A stretch of 25,329 nucleotides of DNA from a virus, in IMG/VR virus record IMGVR_UViG_3300038366_000017, positions 1 through 25,329 of that record; one strand, given 5' to 3'. Shown one piece after another: positions 13,881 through 22,072 of this stretch. The position numbers and the translations under genes are program-made. The stretch's first letter is position 1, and every line of letters starts with the position of its first letter. Below the pieces are notes generated by a model. The model was not told the origin of the DNA and did not search any database. It saw only the letters and a program-made list of their open reading frames with translations.

Positions 13881-14074
13881 AGAAGGCGGTAGAAGGCTAT
13901 CCCGAGAATTTTGACGATAAGTTGACAGTCGAAGAATATATCGCAGTCTCTGATATTGGTTTATCTTTGAGCGAAGTTAGGTCGATGCCATACTCACAAC
14001 TACAAAGATTCCTAGAAGTGCATAGAATCCGTCAGCAGAAAAAGAAGGACGAAATAGAAGATATACGTAGCTAA
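13877..14074 (+). CDS. Tail assembly chaperone, T-like part made by -1 frameshift
   Basis: After the slip the frame reads LEKAVEGYPENFDDK and continues for 65 codons to TAA (14072-14074). The full fusion product is 176 residues. The frame is open only from 13868 and has no ATG before an internal one 37 codons in (SMPYSQ). It therefore cannot easily be made on its own. The residues look helical, with a basic stretch near the end (HRIRQQKKK), as in T domains that bind the tape measure protein. Confidence 0.82.
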   Translation, partial: LEKAVEGYPENFDDKLTVEEYIAVSDIGLSLSEVRSMPYSQLQRFLEVHRIRQQKKKDEIEDIRS

Positions 14075-14076
14075 AC

Positions 14077-14083
14077 ATAAACT
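14077..14083 (+). promoter_or_regulatory. Class 1 variant promoter of the tape measure gene
   Basis: ATAAACT is followed by 22 bases and the ATG at 14106. Confidence 0.5.
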
Positions 14084-14105
14084 ATAATATAACGAATATA
14101 ATAGT

Positions 14106-15272
14106 ATGGCAAGTATTGGAACGCTAGAATTAGGTGTCAACGTGTCAGGTTTGGTTGAAACAAAACAGAGAGTCAAAAACCTAGATAGTAGCATCGAAAA
14201 AACAGGCGATACGTCTGAAAATACATCGAACAAACTAGGTATATTAGGCGATTCTCTTAGCAGAGTAACAGAATTTCTGCAGGACAACGTAACGGGATTC
14301 CGTCGATTCTCTAATTTTGCAAGTATAGCAAAGGACAGTCTGATGAGTTTTAAGAGTGGACTAAGTACAATCGGCGGAGCACTTACAGGCGGGTCGCTTG
14401 GTGCACTCGGTAGCAAAATTGTCGGAGGTATAACGGGAGCAATAGGAGGCGGTAGTATATCTGGAGCAATAACGTCCGCACTCTCGGCTATATCAGCGAC
14501 AACATTAGCGGCAATCGGTGCGGGTATAATCTCTGGTTTGGGAATAGTTACGGCTTTTGAAAAACTCGGAATTCTTGACTTTTTCGCTGGTTTGGGCGAT
14601 TCTATACGAAATATCTTAGGAGGCTCTATTGTTGATATGGTGAGAGCAGTTCTAGCTCCACTAACAGCATTCCTTGCTATAGTTGGAGGGTTTGCTACAG
14701 GGTTCGCACGGAATATTAACAAGGGTATCATACCTGCGATAAAAGCTGGATTTGCAACAGCAGCCGAAGGATTATCACAGTTAGGTTCATCTATAGCAGG
14801 ATATTTGACTGACCTACAGAACGTAGCTAAATTTGTAGGTACTAAGCTAGCAGGTGCATTTAACGGAGTCAAGTCTATAGCAGGCGATATATTAGCGACT
14901 ATTAACAAGATTATTTCAAAGGTGAAATCAGCACCATCTAGCGTTAGCTCATTTGGGTCGGATGCTATCGGCTCTCTTCCCGGCTCTAATATAGCGGGAG
15001 ATATTGCAGGAGCTATTCCTAGTTTAGACGTAGGAGGTACTATTGAAAGCGACGGTATTGCAGAAGTACATAAAGGCGAGGTAGTAGTTCCGTCTGATAA
15101 CGTAGGCTCATCCTCTTCTGAATCTGTGTCTAAAGAAATAACGGTGAACAATCCTCGTTTCGAGTTCAACAACTCACAAGGACTGGATAATATGTCAAGG
15201 ACAGAAAAGCGAGACTTAGCTCGGAAGTTAGCAGATGACCTAGGTGATGAAATACTACGTAGTCTCCAATAA
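14106..15272 (+). CDS. Tape measure protein
   Basis: This 388-residue protein sets tail length and is ejected with the DNA. It has an N-terminal coiled region (LETKQRVKNLDSSIEK). Long Gly/Ala/Ile-rich hydrophobic helices follow at about residues 85-225 (GGALTGGSLGALGS, ATTLAAIGAGIISGLGIV). The typical tape measure ending comes at about 318-340, GGTIESDGIAEVHKGEVVVP. Place and composition agree. At 388 residues it is short; at about 1.5 angstrom per residue the tail would be near 60 nm. A 566-codon frame on the opposite strand over this gene is a shadow. Confidence 0.88.
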   Translation: MASIGTLELGVNVSGLVETKQRVKNLDSSIEKTGDTSENTSNKLGILGDSLSRVTEFLQDNVTGFRRFSNFASIAKDSLMSFKSGLSTIGGALTGGSLGALGSKIVGGITGAIGGGSISGAITSALSAISATTLAAIGAGIISGLGIVTAFEKLGILDFFAGLGDSIRNILGGSIVDMVRAVLAPLTAFLAIVGGFATGFARNINKGIIPAIKAGFATAAEGLSQLGSSIAGYLTDLQNVAKFVGTKLAGAFNGVKSIAGDILATINKIISKVKSAPSSVSSFGSDAIGSLPGSNIAGDIAGAIPSLDVGGTIESDGIAEVHKGEVVVPSDNVGSSSSESVSKEITVNNPRFEFNNSQGLDNMSRTEKRDLARKLADDLGDEILRSLQ

Positions 15273-15278
15273 TAAACT
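15272..15278 (+). promoter_or_regulatory. Class 1 variant promoter
   Basis: ATAAACT is followed by GTTGAAC and, after 21 bases in all, the ATG at 15300. Its first base is the last base of the tape measure stop codon. Confidence 0.5.
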
Positions 15279-15299
15279 GTTGAACACATATTATAATAT

Positions 15300-15743
15300 A
15301 TGGTACTATTGAAAACGAACACAGGTTCGGAAATATTTGACTTGCGAACTACAAACTTTTCATTTACGGGAGAACGAGATCTAAAGACGGATGCAATCAA
15401 CCAGTTAGAGTTAGCAGGATATGACCCAGAGTTGTTAAGAAAAGAAAGGACAATCGAGGCAGTTATACCTGAATCAGTTGACCAGACAGATTTTCCCAAT
15501 CCTGATGCACGTACATATCCATCGGCTATGCACGGGTTTGCAGTAGAGCTGGAGCGAATTCTGAACCGCGAACAGTGGAATCCAGTACTGACATTAAATC
15601 CATCTGAGCTACAGATAGACCGAGGAGGATTTATACAGACAGTACAGGGAGTCGTGGTCGGGGTCGATGTAGAGTTTAACGTAGACCAAAACCAGTATAG
15701 GGCAACAATCACATTTTTAGAAATCGACGTGGACTTAGCATAA
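15300..15743 (+). CDS. Distal tail or hub-adaptor protein (tentative)
   Basis: This 147-residue protein directly follows the tape measure gene, where the distal tail protein is usually found. It opens with LKTNTGSEIFDLRTTNFSFTG, which reads like the first strands of such proteins, and closes with a strand pair (TVQGVVVGVDVEFNVDQNQY and ATITFLEIDVDL). The position and the strand pattern are the only support. It leads a two-gene unit with the hub protein, 13 bases downstream. Confidence 0.55.
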   Translation: MVLLKTNTGSEIFDLRTTNFSFTGERDLKTDAINQLELAGYDPELLRKERTIEAVIPESVDQTDFPNPDARTYPSAMHGFAVELERILNREQWNPVLTLNPSELQIDRGGFIQTVQGVVVGVDVEFNVDQNQYRATITFLEIDVDLA

Positions 15744-15749
15744 GGTGAT
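15744..15749 (+). promoter_or_regulatory. Shine-Dalgarno site for the hub gene
   Basis: GGTGAT matches the archaeal 16S tail complement and lies six bases before the ATG at 15756. No class 1 or class 2 box is present here, so this gene is read from the upstream transcript. Confidence 0.65.
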
Positions 15750-15755
15750 TAGAAA

Positions 15756-17171
15756 ATGACTAAAGTAATATCTCAGGACACAGGTGAATTGACAACTGTG
15801 ATAGATGTATCCTACGTTAGAAAATATGAAACAGGCTCAGGTATAGCAGACATCACACTAGTATCAGAAGCAGAAAAGAACAGTTTGAACGTAGACGAAG
15901 GTATCAGAATCGAGGACGGTAATAAGGGATTTATCGGCAACGTCGCTAAAATAGGAGATACGCAACCATATGAGATTAAAGTATATGGTCGATTTAGAAA
16001 GACCTTTGACTTTGACATAAATAACAGAATATTCTACGAGACAGACTCTGGAAAGGCTAGACGTAAGGCTATACAAGAAAAAGTCGAAGAGCGAGGGCTA
16101 GAAATCGCTGATACTGGTGATAATCTTAACGGTGTGTCTTCTAATGCTCCTGTTTTTGAACTTGCAGACTTCTCTCAGATAAGTCCGCAACAAGTCGGGT
16201 CAGATTTACTTTTTGTCGGATTCCCAGAAGGTAATACGAACACTAGTGCATCTTACCAAGTAACATTTGATAATATCGATTTTCAAGGTGACGAGTTCCA
16301 GCGTCTTAAGATTAGGATGATAGCCAATAATCTTGGTGATGTTTTTGACTTCGAGATAGAATATCAGGTGGCAGGTACAAACTATATATGGACTAGACCA
16401 GAGTTTGACGGAGCAGGGACACTAAACTTAAACCCTGCAAGAGCAACGTCAGAAGGTAGTCAACTATCAACTAACAATAAACTACAGATTAGGATTAGTC
16501 TCCAAGGTCAACTCGTAGAATCGAGAGCAGTTCTAATTGACTCGGTACAGATTAATAGTTTAGACGTGAGTCAGCGAAATATACCTTTTGACTCAGTAGA
16601 TATACAAGATACAGGTAGACAGATAACGAGGATTGTAGATAAATCTCTTAACGAGTTTTTATATACTTTGGATGAAGCGGATGACGGGAATACGATAGTA
16701 ACAACAGACAACGATATAATATACAAGTCAGTAGATGACCAGAAAGCAGACTTACGGATAGATAACGATACGCCTTTGATTGATTTTACTGTTGAGGATG
16801 ACACAGACAGAATTACGAATCAAGTAACCATCGACGGAGAAGGTTTTAAAATCACAGTCAAGGACTCGGCTTCGATAGGATTTTACAACGATAAAGTACG
16901 AAAACAGCGAGATATAAACGAAACTATAACACGTAGGTCGGATGCAGAGAGGAGAGCAGTCGGAGTTTTGCAAAATAAGGCGTTTGTAGATCGTTATATA
17001 ACCGTCATAACCCCACCAATAGAACCGATTAGAAACGCAGAGATCGGGGATACTGTACGGGTTGTAACCGATGAGATTCAAGGCGATTTCTATATACTTA
17101 GAAAAGAGAAGAGAGAGGACGAATCGTACATACTCGAGATAGAAGTCCCACGGACGAGAGTAGAATCATAA
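15756..17171 (+). CDS. Tail hub / baseplate protein
   Basis: This 471-residue strand-rich protein probably closes the tail tube at its tip. The N-terminal 100 residues (TGELTTVIDVSYVRKYETGSG and KVYGRFRKTFDFDIN) resemble the hub domains of the gp27/XkdQ type. A galactose-binding-like or jelly-roll insertion may occupy 140-280. The C-terminal part (about 330-470) has the standard ending of hub proteins: DAERRAVGVLQNK, then GDTVRVVTDEIQGDFYILRK and a final strand. It is translated from an internal Shine-Dalgarno site on the same message as the 15300 gene. Role inferred from position and pattern. Confidence 0.65.
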   Translation: MTKVISQDTGELTTVIDVSYVRKYETGSGIADITLVSEAEKNSLNVDEGIRIEDGNKGFIGNVAKIGDTQPYEIKVYGRFRKTFDFDINNRIFYETDSGKARRKAIQEKVEERGLEIADTGDNLNGVSSNAPVFELADFSQISPQQVGSDLLFVGFPEGNTNTSASYQVTFDNIDFQGDEFQRLKIRMIANNLGDVFDFEIEYQVAGTNYIWTRPEFDGAGTLNLNPARATSEGSQLSTNNKLQIRISLQGQLVESRAVLIDSVQINSLDVSQRNIPFDSVDIQDTGRQITRIVDKSLNEFLYTLDEADDGNTIVTTDNDIIYKSVDDQKADLRIDNDTPLIDFTVEDDTDRITNQVTIDGEGFKITVKDSASIGFYNDKVRKQRDINETITRRSDAERRAVGVLQNKAFVDRYITVITPPIEPIRNAEIGDTVRVVTDEIQGDFYILRKEKREDESYILEIEVPRTRVES

Positions 17172-17174
17172 ACT
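17168..17174 (+). promoter_or_regulatory. Class 1 variant promoter
   Basis: ATAAACT is followed by 22 bases and the ATG at 17197. The box contains the TAA stop of the hub gene (17169-17171). Confidence 0.5.
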
Positions 17175-17196
17175 GTTGTATACACATATATAATAT

Positions 17197-17556
17197 ATGA
17201 CTACTACTAACCCGACCGAAGCCCAAAAATTCTTGTGGGCTGGTCTCGCGAGAAATCTACCTAATGTATCAGCTGCATTTGGACTAGTAACAAACTTATC
17301 TGTATCAGTTGGTTCTGTACTCCTAACAGCGACGTTTGACTTGGAAAATCAAGACTCTAACCAACAAGATATTACAATCCAAATAATAGCAGGTGATAGA
17401 AAAGAAGCGACGCGAGTAATATCTGTTCCTGCTAATACAACAAAAAATGTATCGATAGATTTTACAACGACAGGAGTTCAGAGAGGTCAAACTGATATCA
17501 CGGTTAAATCAGGTGCGGATTCAGCGACAACAACAGTAGACTTGTCTCCTTTTTAA
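17197..17556 (+). CDS. Small Ig-like virion protein
   Basis: This is a 119-residue protein. Residues 1-40 are mixed, and about 40-118 look like one immunoglobulin-like domain of the CARDB kind: VGSVLLTATFDLENQD, ITIQIIAGDRKEATRVISVPANTTKNVSIDF, then a last strand. Such domains often decorate phage tails or heads and bind sugars weakly. It lies between hub and fibre genes and so is probably at the tail tip. Confidence 0.55.
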   Translation: MTTTNPTEAQKFLWAGLARNLPNVSAAFGLVTNLSVSVGSVLLTATFDLENQDSNQQDITIQIIAGDRKEATRVISVPANTTKNVSIDFTTTGVQRGQTDITVKSGADSATTTVDLSPF

Positions 17557-17558
17557 CT
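17552..17558 (+). promoter_or_regulatory. Class 1 variant promoter
   Basis: TTTAACT is followed by 21 bases and the ATG at 17580. It contains the TAA stop of the preceding gene (17554-17556). Confidence 0.4.
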
Positions 17559-17579
17559 ATCAAACACATACTTATATAT

Positions 17580-18068
17580 ATGCCAAGAATAACTGATATA
17601 TCTGACATAGTAGAAGATAACCGAAGAAAGATTGCTTTGCAAGGTTCGGACGTAGACGAGATAGTAGACGTAGAAAGTGACGAGATATTTATTAATGACC
17701 AAAATATTAAGATTGTAACAGATATTGAGATAGAAGATGCTAATACAGGAGACACAGTACTAACCGAGAGCGAAGTACCGCTAACTTTTGAAGGTAGGCA
17801 AGACGTTGTCGATATTCTCCTTGGTAATATATCCGAGTCCCTATCTAACGGAAGTATAGCGATTGGAGATGGCACTATAAACAACAGACGAGAACAGACA
17901 TCTATATCACAAACTAATAACGTCGCTTCTTCTGTGTCCTCTTCTTCTACTTCTGTCGATGTTGAGACTTCGTCTACTCTCGAGATCTCGGACGCTAATG
18001 AATTAGCGGTCAAAACCAATAACGGAACTATATCGCAACTAATAGATATTTCTGACGTTGAGGGTTAA
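17580..18068 (+). CDS. Tail-tip protein of unknown fold
   Basis: This 162-residue acidic protein is not recognised. Residues 30-70 are rich in strand-like Val/Ile/Asp/Glu alternation. Residues 75-100 (DVVDILLGNISESLSNGSIAIGDG) have a pattern seen in tail or baseplate-associated proteins. A Ser/Thr/Val linker (about 110-135) follows. The neighbours suggest a tail-tip structural role. Confidence 0.45.
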   Translation: MPRITDISDIVEDNRRKIALQGSDVDEIVDVESDEIFINDQNIKIVTDIEIEDANTGDTVLTESEVPLTFEGRQDVVDILLGNISESLSNGSIAIGDGTINNRREQTSISQTNNVASSVSSSSTSVDVETSSTLEISDANELAVKTNNGTISQLIDISDVEG

Positions 18069-18071
18069 ACT
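18065..18071 (+). promoter_or_regulatory. Class 1 variant promoter of the WD40 gene
   Basis: TTAAACT is followed by 21 bases and the ATG at 18093. It contains the TAA stop of the preceding gene (18066-18068). Confidence 0.45.
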
Positions 18072-18092
18072 GTAGGACTACAATATATAAAT

Positions 18093-19259
18093 ATGCCTAA
18101 CACTACAGTAGAGACAAACTTCACGAAACATTCGGAGGTTATATCTGTGTATCAGTTAGATGATGGTAGAATTTTATCTGGTTCTGCTGATAGTACTGTC
18201 AAAATATGGAATAAAGATACAAAAACAGTCGATACAAATTTCACGAAACATTCGGATGATGTTACATCTGTGTATCAGTTAGATGATGGTAGAATTTTAT
18301 CTGGGTCTAGAGATGATACTATTAAGATTTGGAATAAAGATACAAAAACAGTCGATACAAATTTCACGAAACAACTTGCTATCAATTCTGTTTATCAGTT
18401 AGATGATGGCAGAATTTTATCAGGCGGGAGAAATGATAATGTCAAAATATGGGATAAAGATACAAAAACAGTCGATACAAACTTCACGAAACATTCGGAT
18501 GATGTTATATCTGTTTATCAGTTAGATGATGGTAGAATTTTATCAGGGTCTAGAGATGCTACTGTTAAGATTTGGAATAAAGATACAGGTACAGTTGATA
18601 CAAATTTCACGAAACATTCTGCTATTGTTCAATCTGTTTATCAGTTATCTGATGGCAGAATTTTATCTGGAGGAGGATTTAATGATGAAACGGTGAAAGT
18701 TTGGAACGCTGATACAGGTAATGTAGACACGACCTTTACACAACATTCGGGTGGTGTTTTATCTGTTTATCAGTTATCTGATGGCAGAATTTTATCTGGT
18801 TCTTCTGATAGTACTGTCAAAATATGGAATAAAGATACAGGTACAGTTGATACAAATTTCACGAAACATTCTACCGCTGTTTTATCTGTTTATCAGTTAT
18901 CTGATGGCAGAATTTTATCTGGTTCTGCTGATAAAACTGTCAAAATATGGGATACGAATTCTGGACTATCAGGAGGAGGAGACCCTGTCGTAGTCAAAAC
19001 CATAGACGCTAAAAACATAGGACAAAGTACTGCCGATTTAGTCGGAGAAATAACAAAACGAAATGATAGCAGTATATCAAAAGTCGATATCGGCTTCGAG
19101 TTCAAAAATGTAAAAGACTCGAGTTTCACCTCTGTCATCAACACGCAGGACTTACAGTTCTCGAACATCTCTCTACCTCTCAGATTCACCTCGACTATAA
19201 CAGTGCAACAAGGTGAAGATTTTGAGTTTAAGGCTTTTGTACAAAATAATAACTTCTAA
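18093..19259 (+). CDS. Seven-bladed WD40 propeller with FN3-like domain
   Basis: This is a 388-residue protein. Residues about 5-289 hold seven WD40 repeats of 40-42 residues. Each repeat ends in KIW or KVW (at 37-39, 78-80, 118-120, 159-161, 202-204, 242-244, 283-285) and contains VYQL-DGRILSG. Seven repeats make a complete propeller. The N-terminal TVETNFTKHS can supply the closing strand of the last blade. Residues about 300-388 resemble a fibronectin III-like domain, with IGFEFK near residue 333, also seen in the next gene. A propeller in a virus tail would be a good platform for binding a host surface sugar or protein. Receptor binding is inferred from position between the hub genes and the LamG adhesin. 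Confidence 0.85.
   Translation: MPNTTVETNFTKHSEVISVYQLDDGRILSGSADSTVKIWNKDTKTVDTNFTKHSDDVTSVYQLDDGRILSGSRDDTIKIWNKDTKTVDTNFTKQLAINSVYQLDDGRILSGGRNDNVKIWDKDTKTVDTNFTKHSDDVISVYQLDDGRILSGSRDATVKIWNKDTGTVDTNFTKHSAIVQSVYQLSDGRILSGGGFNDETVKVWNADTGNVDTTFTQHSGGVLSVYQLSDGRILSGSSDSTVKIWNKDTGTVDTNFTKHSTAVLSVYQLSDGRILSGSADKTVKIWDTNSGLSGGGDPVVVKTIDAKNIGQSTADLVGEITKRNDSSISKVDIGFEFKNVKDSSFTSVINTQDLQFSNISLPLRFTSTITVQQGEDFEFKAFVQNNNF
18105..18960 (+). repeat. Seven tandem coding repeats of about 120-126 bases
   Basis: The DNA of the propeller blades is repetitive as well as the protein. The core gatggYagaattttatc occurs in all seven units, and longer stretches such as acagtYgatacaaatttcacg recur with few changes. 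Third-codon positions are conserved between blades, which points to recent duplication or recombination. Confidence 0.85.
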
Positions 19260-19262
19260 CAT

Positions 19263-19269
19263 ATAAACA
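19263..19269 (+). promoter_or_regulatory. Class 1 variant promoter of the adhesin gene
   Basis: ATAAACA is followed by 22 bases and the ATG at 19292. It differs from the other class 1 variants at the last base. Confidence 0.4.
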
Positions 19270-19291
19270 ACAAGATAACAATATTATATAT

Positions 19292-21388
19292 ATGGTTGAA
19301 TGGAACACAGCTTCGGATTGGGATAATGCAGTTTCTGAAGATATTGATATAGTCCACGATACGGTCGGTGATAGATCAGACGCGAGTCAATTAGAGTTAG
19401 GTTATTCATCGACAGAAAATGGATTAGTGTCATATTGGAGTCTCGACGGGAGCGGTGGCACAACTACAGATAACACAGGTAGCAACAGTTTAAACGATAA
19501 TAATGTAAGCTCTGACTCTAACGGCATTTATTCATCGTCAAGCAAGGAATATATATCATCGAATAACAGTTTTTCTCGCGGTTCTTTATCCAGTACTTTT
19601 ACCTCTGACAAGGTAACCCTTACCGCGTGGGTTTATCCTACAAAATCAGGATCTAATTTTCAGAGTTTTGCAAAAGTAGCGACTGGAGGAAATGGAAAGA
19701 ACGCGGTCGTATTTATTCAGGAAAGGAATGGAAACTGGGATGCCGTTTTTCGTGATAACAATAACAACAATATTGTAGCCAGTACAAACGTATCGATTAA
19801 CGCCAATCGATGGTATCACTTAGCTTTAGTATATGACCAATCTGAGATTAAAATATATGTCGATGGTACGTTAGAGGGTTCAACATCATCGACCGCTCAA
19901 ATAAATGACTTCAGCGATTTTGCTATAGGTGCTAACGTAGATAGATCATCAAATCAGAATATAGATGCGTATATCGATGAAGTCAGACTATACAATACAG
20001 CTCTATCAAGTTCTGATATTACTGATTTATCTAATCAAAAAGGTAGTCTTACAACTTCAACAAAGTCATTTAGTACATCCAAAAAACCTAACATCGAGAA
20101 TCTTGATTATGCACTAAATAGCCAATCGATAGACTTAGAAATTATAGGTTCACCGAACACAGCTAGCGAAGAAATTAAAACCGTTAGTCTAGGCGGTTCA
20201 ACATCTAGAACGCTATCGTGGACAAATTCACATACAGATTTTAGGATAAAAGCCAGTTTATCAACAACGAACGTTAGGAAAACTCCAATCCTGAGAAAAG
20301 TTGATTTAGTCGCTTCACAGAAAAAACTTTCAGCTAGTTTCTCGTCACTTTCTTCATCTTCACAAACATCTACATCTATCGACGTATCTGCTGACTTAGA
20401 TTCTATATCAAACTCAGCTAGCTCATCGGTAGATCTTGGCTTCGAATTCAAGGAATCATCTAATTCTACCTATCAGTCGCAAGTAACGCAAACAGTAGAC
20501 CCTTCGACCATATCCACACCATTCAATTTTAGCGACTCGCTTTCAAACTTAACATCAAACACAGACCACGATATACGTGCTTTTGCTGATGACGGAACTA
20601 ATCGAGTAACATCTTCAAATATAACAGTAACAACAAAACAAGTGCAAAAAACAAGACTGTTTGGAGGTCTCTCAAGCTTTTCTACTCCTTCAGATAATAG
20701 GTTATTTGGTGATCTCAAGACATTCCAAAGCGACGGAGTAAAATTTTCAATAGGTGTTGATCAGATAGAATCTGACTCTGCTAGACTCAAGCTATTCATC
20801 GACGATATAAAGAACGCAAACAAGGGAAGACTGTTTGAGTTGTACATCGACCAAGATGAACGTAGGTCATTCTATACGAATCTAGAAACAGATTTTAAGC
20901 CTATTGTAGGAAACTTATCTCCTAATACGACATTCAACTACAGAGTTGAGGAATACAAAGATAACGCATTTATAAAAGAGAAATCCTTACAGTTCACAAC
21001 TCTCCCTACGCAGGATTTGGATGTTAACGTGCAGTTTAGATTCAAAGCAAAATTCTCAGGACAACAGCGTTCTAATTTTGAGCGTAACAAAATCGCATTC
21101 CTTGAGGCTCTAAAAGACGGAGTGAGTAACAATCTCGATATAGGTGGCGGTGCAATTGTAGACGGGTCAGGTAGCGACTTGCATACGGGAACAGTCAAAA
21201 TTAACAACGATAATAACAAGGTCAAAACTAAGTTTGCAGTCCTACCGAATGACTTAGCTACAAATTCAAACCCTCAGCGATATGTAATACGAGACTCTGC
21301 AGGGAATGATATTTGGTCTGCCGATATATCGACGGAGATAAATACAGATACAAGACAGACGATACTAGTCACATTTATATCTCAGTAA
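19292..21388 (+). CDS. Tail fibre/adhesin with LamG-like lectin domain
   Basis: This 698-residue, Ser/Thr/Asn-rich protein is the largest in the tail region. Residues about 43-247 form a concanavalin/LamG-type domain: LVSYWSLDG, VTLTAWVYPTKSG, NRWYHLALVYDQSEIKIYVDG and YIDEVRLYNTALS in the usual order. Residues about 345-450 hold an FN3-like domain with VDLGFEFK, similar to the end of the preceding WD40 protein. A strand-rich part follows (455-575). The last 120 residues (from about 580) form a separate globular end. It is the best candidate for the main receptor-binding fibre, probably recognising sugars of the host surface layer. This role is inferred. Confidence 0.82.
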   Translation: MVEWNTASDWDNAVSEDIDIVHDTVGDRSDASQLELGYSSTENGLVSYWSLDGSGGTTTDNTGSNSLNDNNVSSDSNGIYSSSSKEYISSNNSFSRGSLSSTFTSDKVTLTAWVYPTKSGSNFQSFAKVATGGNGKNAVVFIQERNGNWDAVFRDNNNNNIVASTNVSINANRWYHLALVYDQSEIKIYVDGTLEGSTSSTAQINDFSDFAIGANVDRSSNQNIDAYIDEVRLYNTALSSSDITDLSNQKGSLTTSTKSFSTSKKPNIENLDYALNSQSIDLEIIGSPNTASEEIKTVSLGGSTSRTLSWTNSHTDFRIKASLSTTNVRKTPILRKVDLVASQKKLSASFSSLSSSSQTSTSIDVSADLDSISNSASSSVDLGFEFKESSNSTYQSQVTQTVDPSTISTPFNFSDSLSNLTSNTDHDIRAFADDGTNRVTSSNITVTTKQVQKTRLFGGLSSFSTPSDNRLFGDLKTFQSDGVKFSIGVDQIESDSARLKLFIDDIKNANKGRLFELYIDQDERRSFYTNLETDFKPIVGNLSPNTTFNYRVEEYKDNAFIKEKSLQFTTLPTQDLDVNVQFRFKAKFSGQQRSNFERNKIAFLEALKDGVSNNLDIGGGAIVDGSGSDLHTGTVKINNDNNKVKTKFAVLPNDLATNSNPQRYVIRDSAGNDIWSADISTEINTDTRQTILVTFISQ

Positions 21389-21394
21389 TTTTCT

Positions 21395-21401
21395 TAATAC
21401 T
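21395..21401 (+). promoter_or_regulatory. Class 1 promoter of the membrane-protein operon
   Basis: TAATACT is followed by 22 bases and the ATG at 21424. The spacing selects this start although the frame is open further upstream. Confidence 0.6.
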
Positions 21402-21423
21402 CTATAAGATACAAATAATAAAT

Positions 21424-21735
21424 ATGATTGAAGGTATACTCGCAGACCTTACTGTCGAGTTAGTTCTCGTATCGCTAGGTCTGACATCAACACTCGTTAT
21501 GGCAGTCTATACTAATCGTCAGGATATTAAAAAGATAAAACAAAGACTATTTGGACTGGAATTAGATGACGCTGACGAAGGGCATATCAAAGAGTCAAAC
21601 GAAAAACTGTCTGAGCTTGACGAGAAAATGGAATGTATCGACGAGGAGCTAACAGATATGCAAAAAACTCTCGAGAGCATAGAGTCAAAGATAGACAGGT
21701 CAAATATATCTTTCTCTGCTGATGACGATGACTGA
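21424..21735 (+). CDS. Membrane-anchored coiled-coil protein
   Basis: This 103-residue protein begins with a membrane segment (about 7-28, LTVELVLVSLGLTSTLVMAV). A long charged coiled coil (30-92) and a DDDD end follow. The open frame extends back to 21313 inside the adhesin gene, but the class 1 box fixes the start at 21424. A gene of this kind directly after the fibre gene is often a holin or a holin-linked protein in phages; archaeal counterparts are poorly known. It is the first gene of three overlapping membrane genes. Confidence 0.65.
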   Translation: MIEGILADLTVELVLVSLGLTSTLVMAVYTNRQDIKKIKQRLFGLELDDADEGHIKESNEKLSELDEKMECIDEELTDMQKTLESIESKIDRSNISFSADDDD

Positions 21736-22072
21736 TGACGATTTGCTAATAGATTTTGAGAAAGGGAAAGAGCCACTATTCGACCTTAGACTTACAAAAA
21801 TATCATACAACGAGTGGCACGGGATTATATTAGGAACAACTCTCGGTCTTATATCTGGGGTCGTATATTCACAGTCTCATCTTATATCTGTCCTGTTATT
21901 CTCGGATTTAGCTTTATCTTGCGTGGGTAGATCGGTTCTTGTGTACGCAAAGGGTAGGGTTATTCCGATTAAATCCTATCTTCTAACAGTCAGAGCTAAC
22001 CCGTGGTACTATCTTACCGCTATGTGTATTTCTTACACTTTTACGGTTAGACTCATATTATATATAATATGA
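21722..22072 (+). CDS. Multi-span membrane protein
   Basis: This 116-residue protein has an acidic, soluble lead (1-30) and then hydrophobic stretches at about 33-51, 55-72 and 95-116. The gene overlaps the previous one by 14 bases (or eight if the ATG at 21728 is used) and shares four bases with the next (ATGA). Tight overlap suggests the three products work together. The family is not recognised. A role in virus exit or in the envelope is possible. Confidence 0.65.
   Translation: MTMTDDDLLIDFEKGKEPLFDLRLTKISYNEWHGIILGTTLGLISGVVYSQSHLISVLLFSDLALSCVGRSVLVYAKGRVIPIKSYLLTVRANPWYYLTAMCISYTFTVRLILYII

Noticed and set aside
14012-15712. Open frame of 566 codons on the minus strand
   Set aside because: It is antisense to the tape measure gene and its neighbours, rich in Ser, Pro, Ile and Asn, not acidic, and shows no family motif. 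The plus strand has a continuous set of tail genes with promoters here.
18751-18993. Repetitive 80-codon open frame in another phase
   Set aside because: It is an out-of-frame reading of the WD40 DNA repeats.
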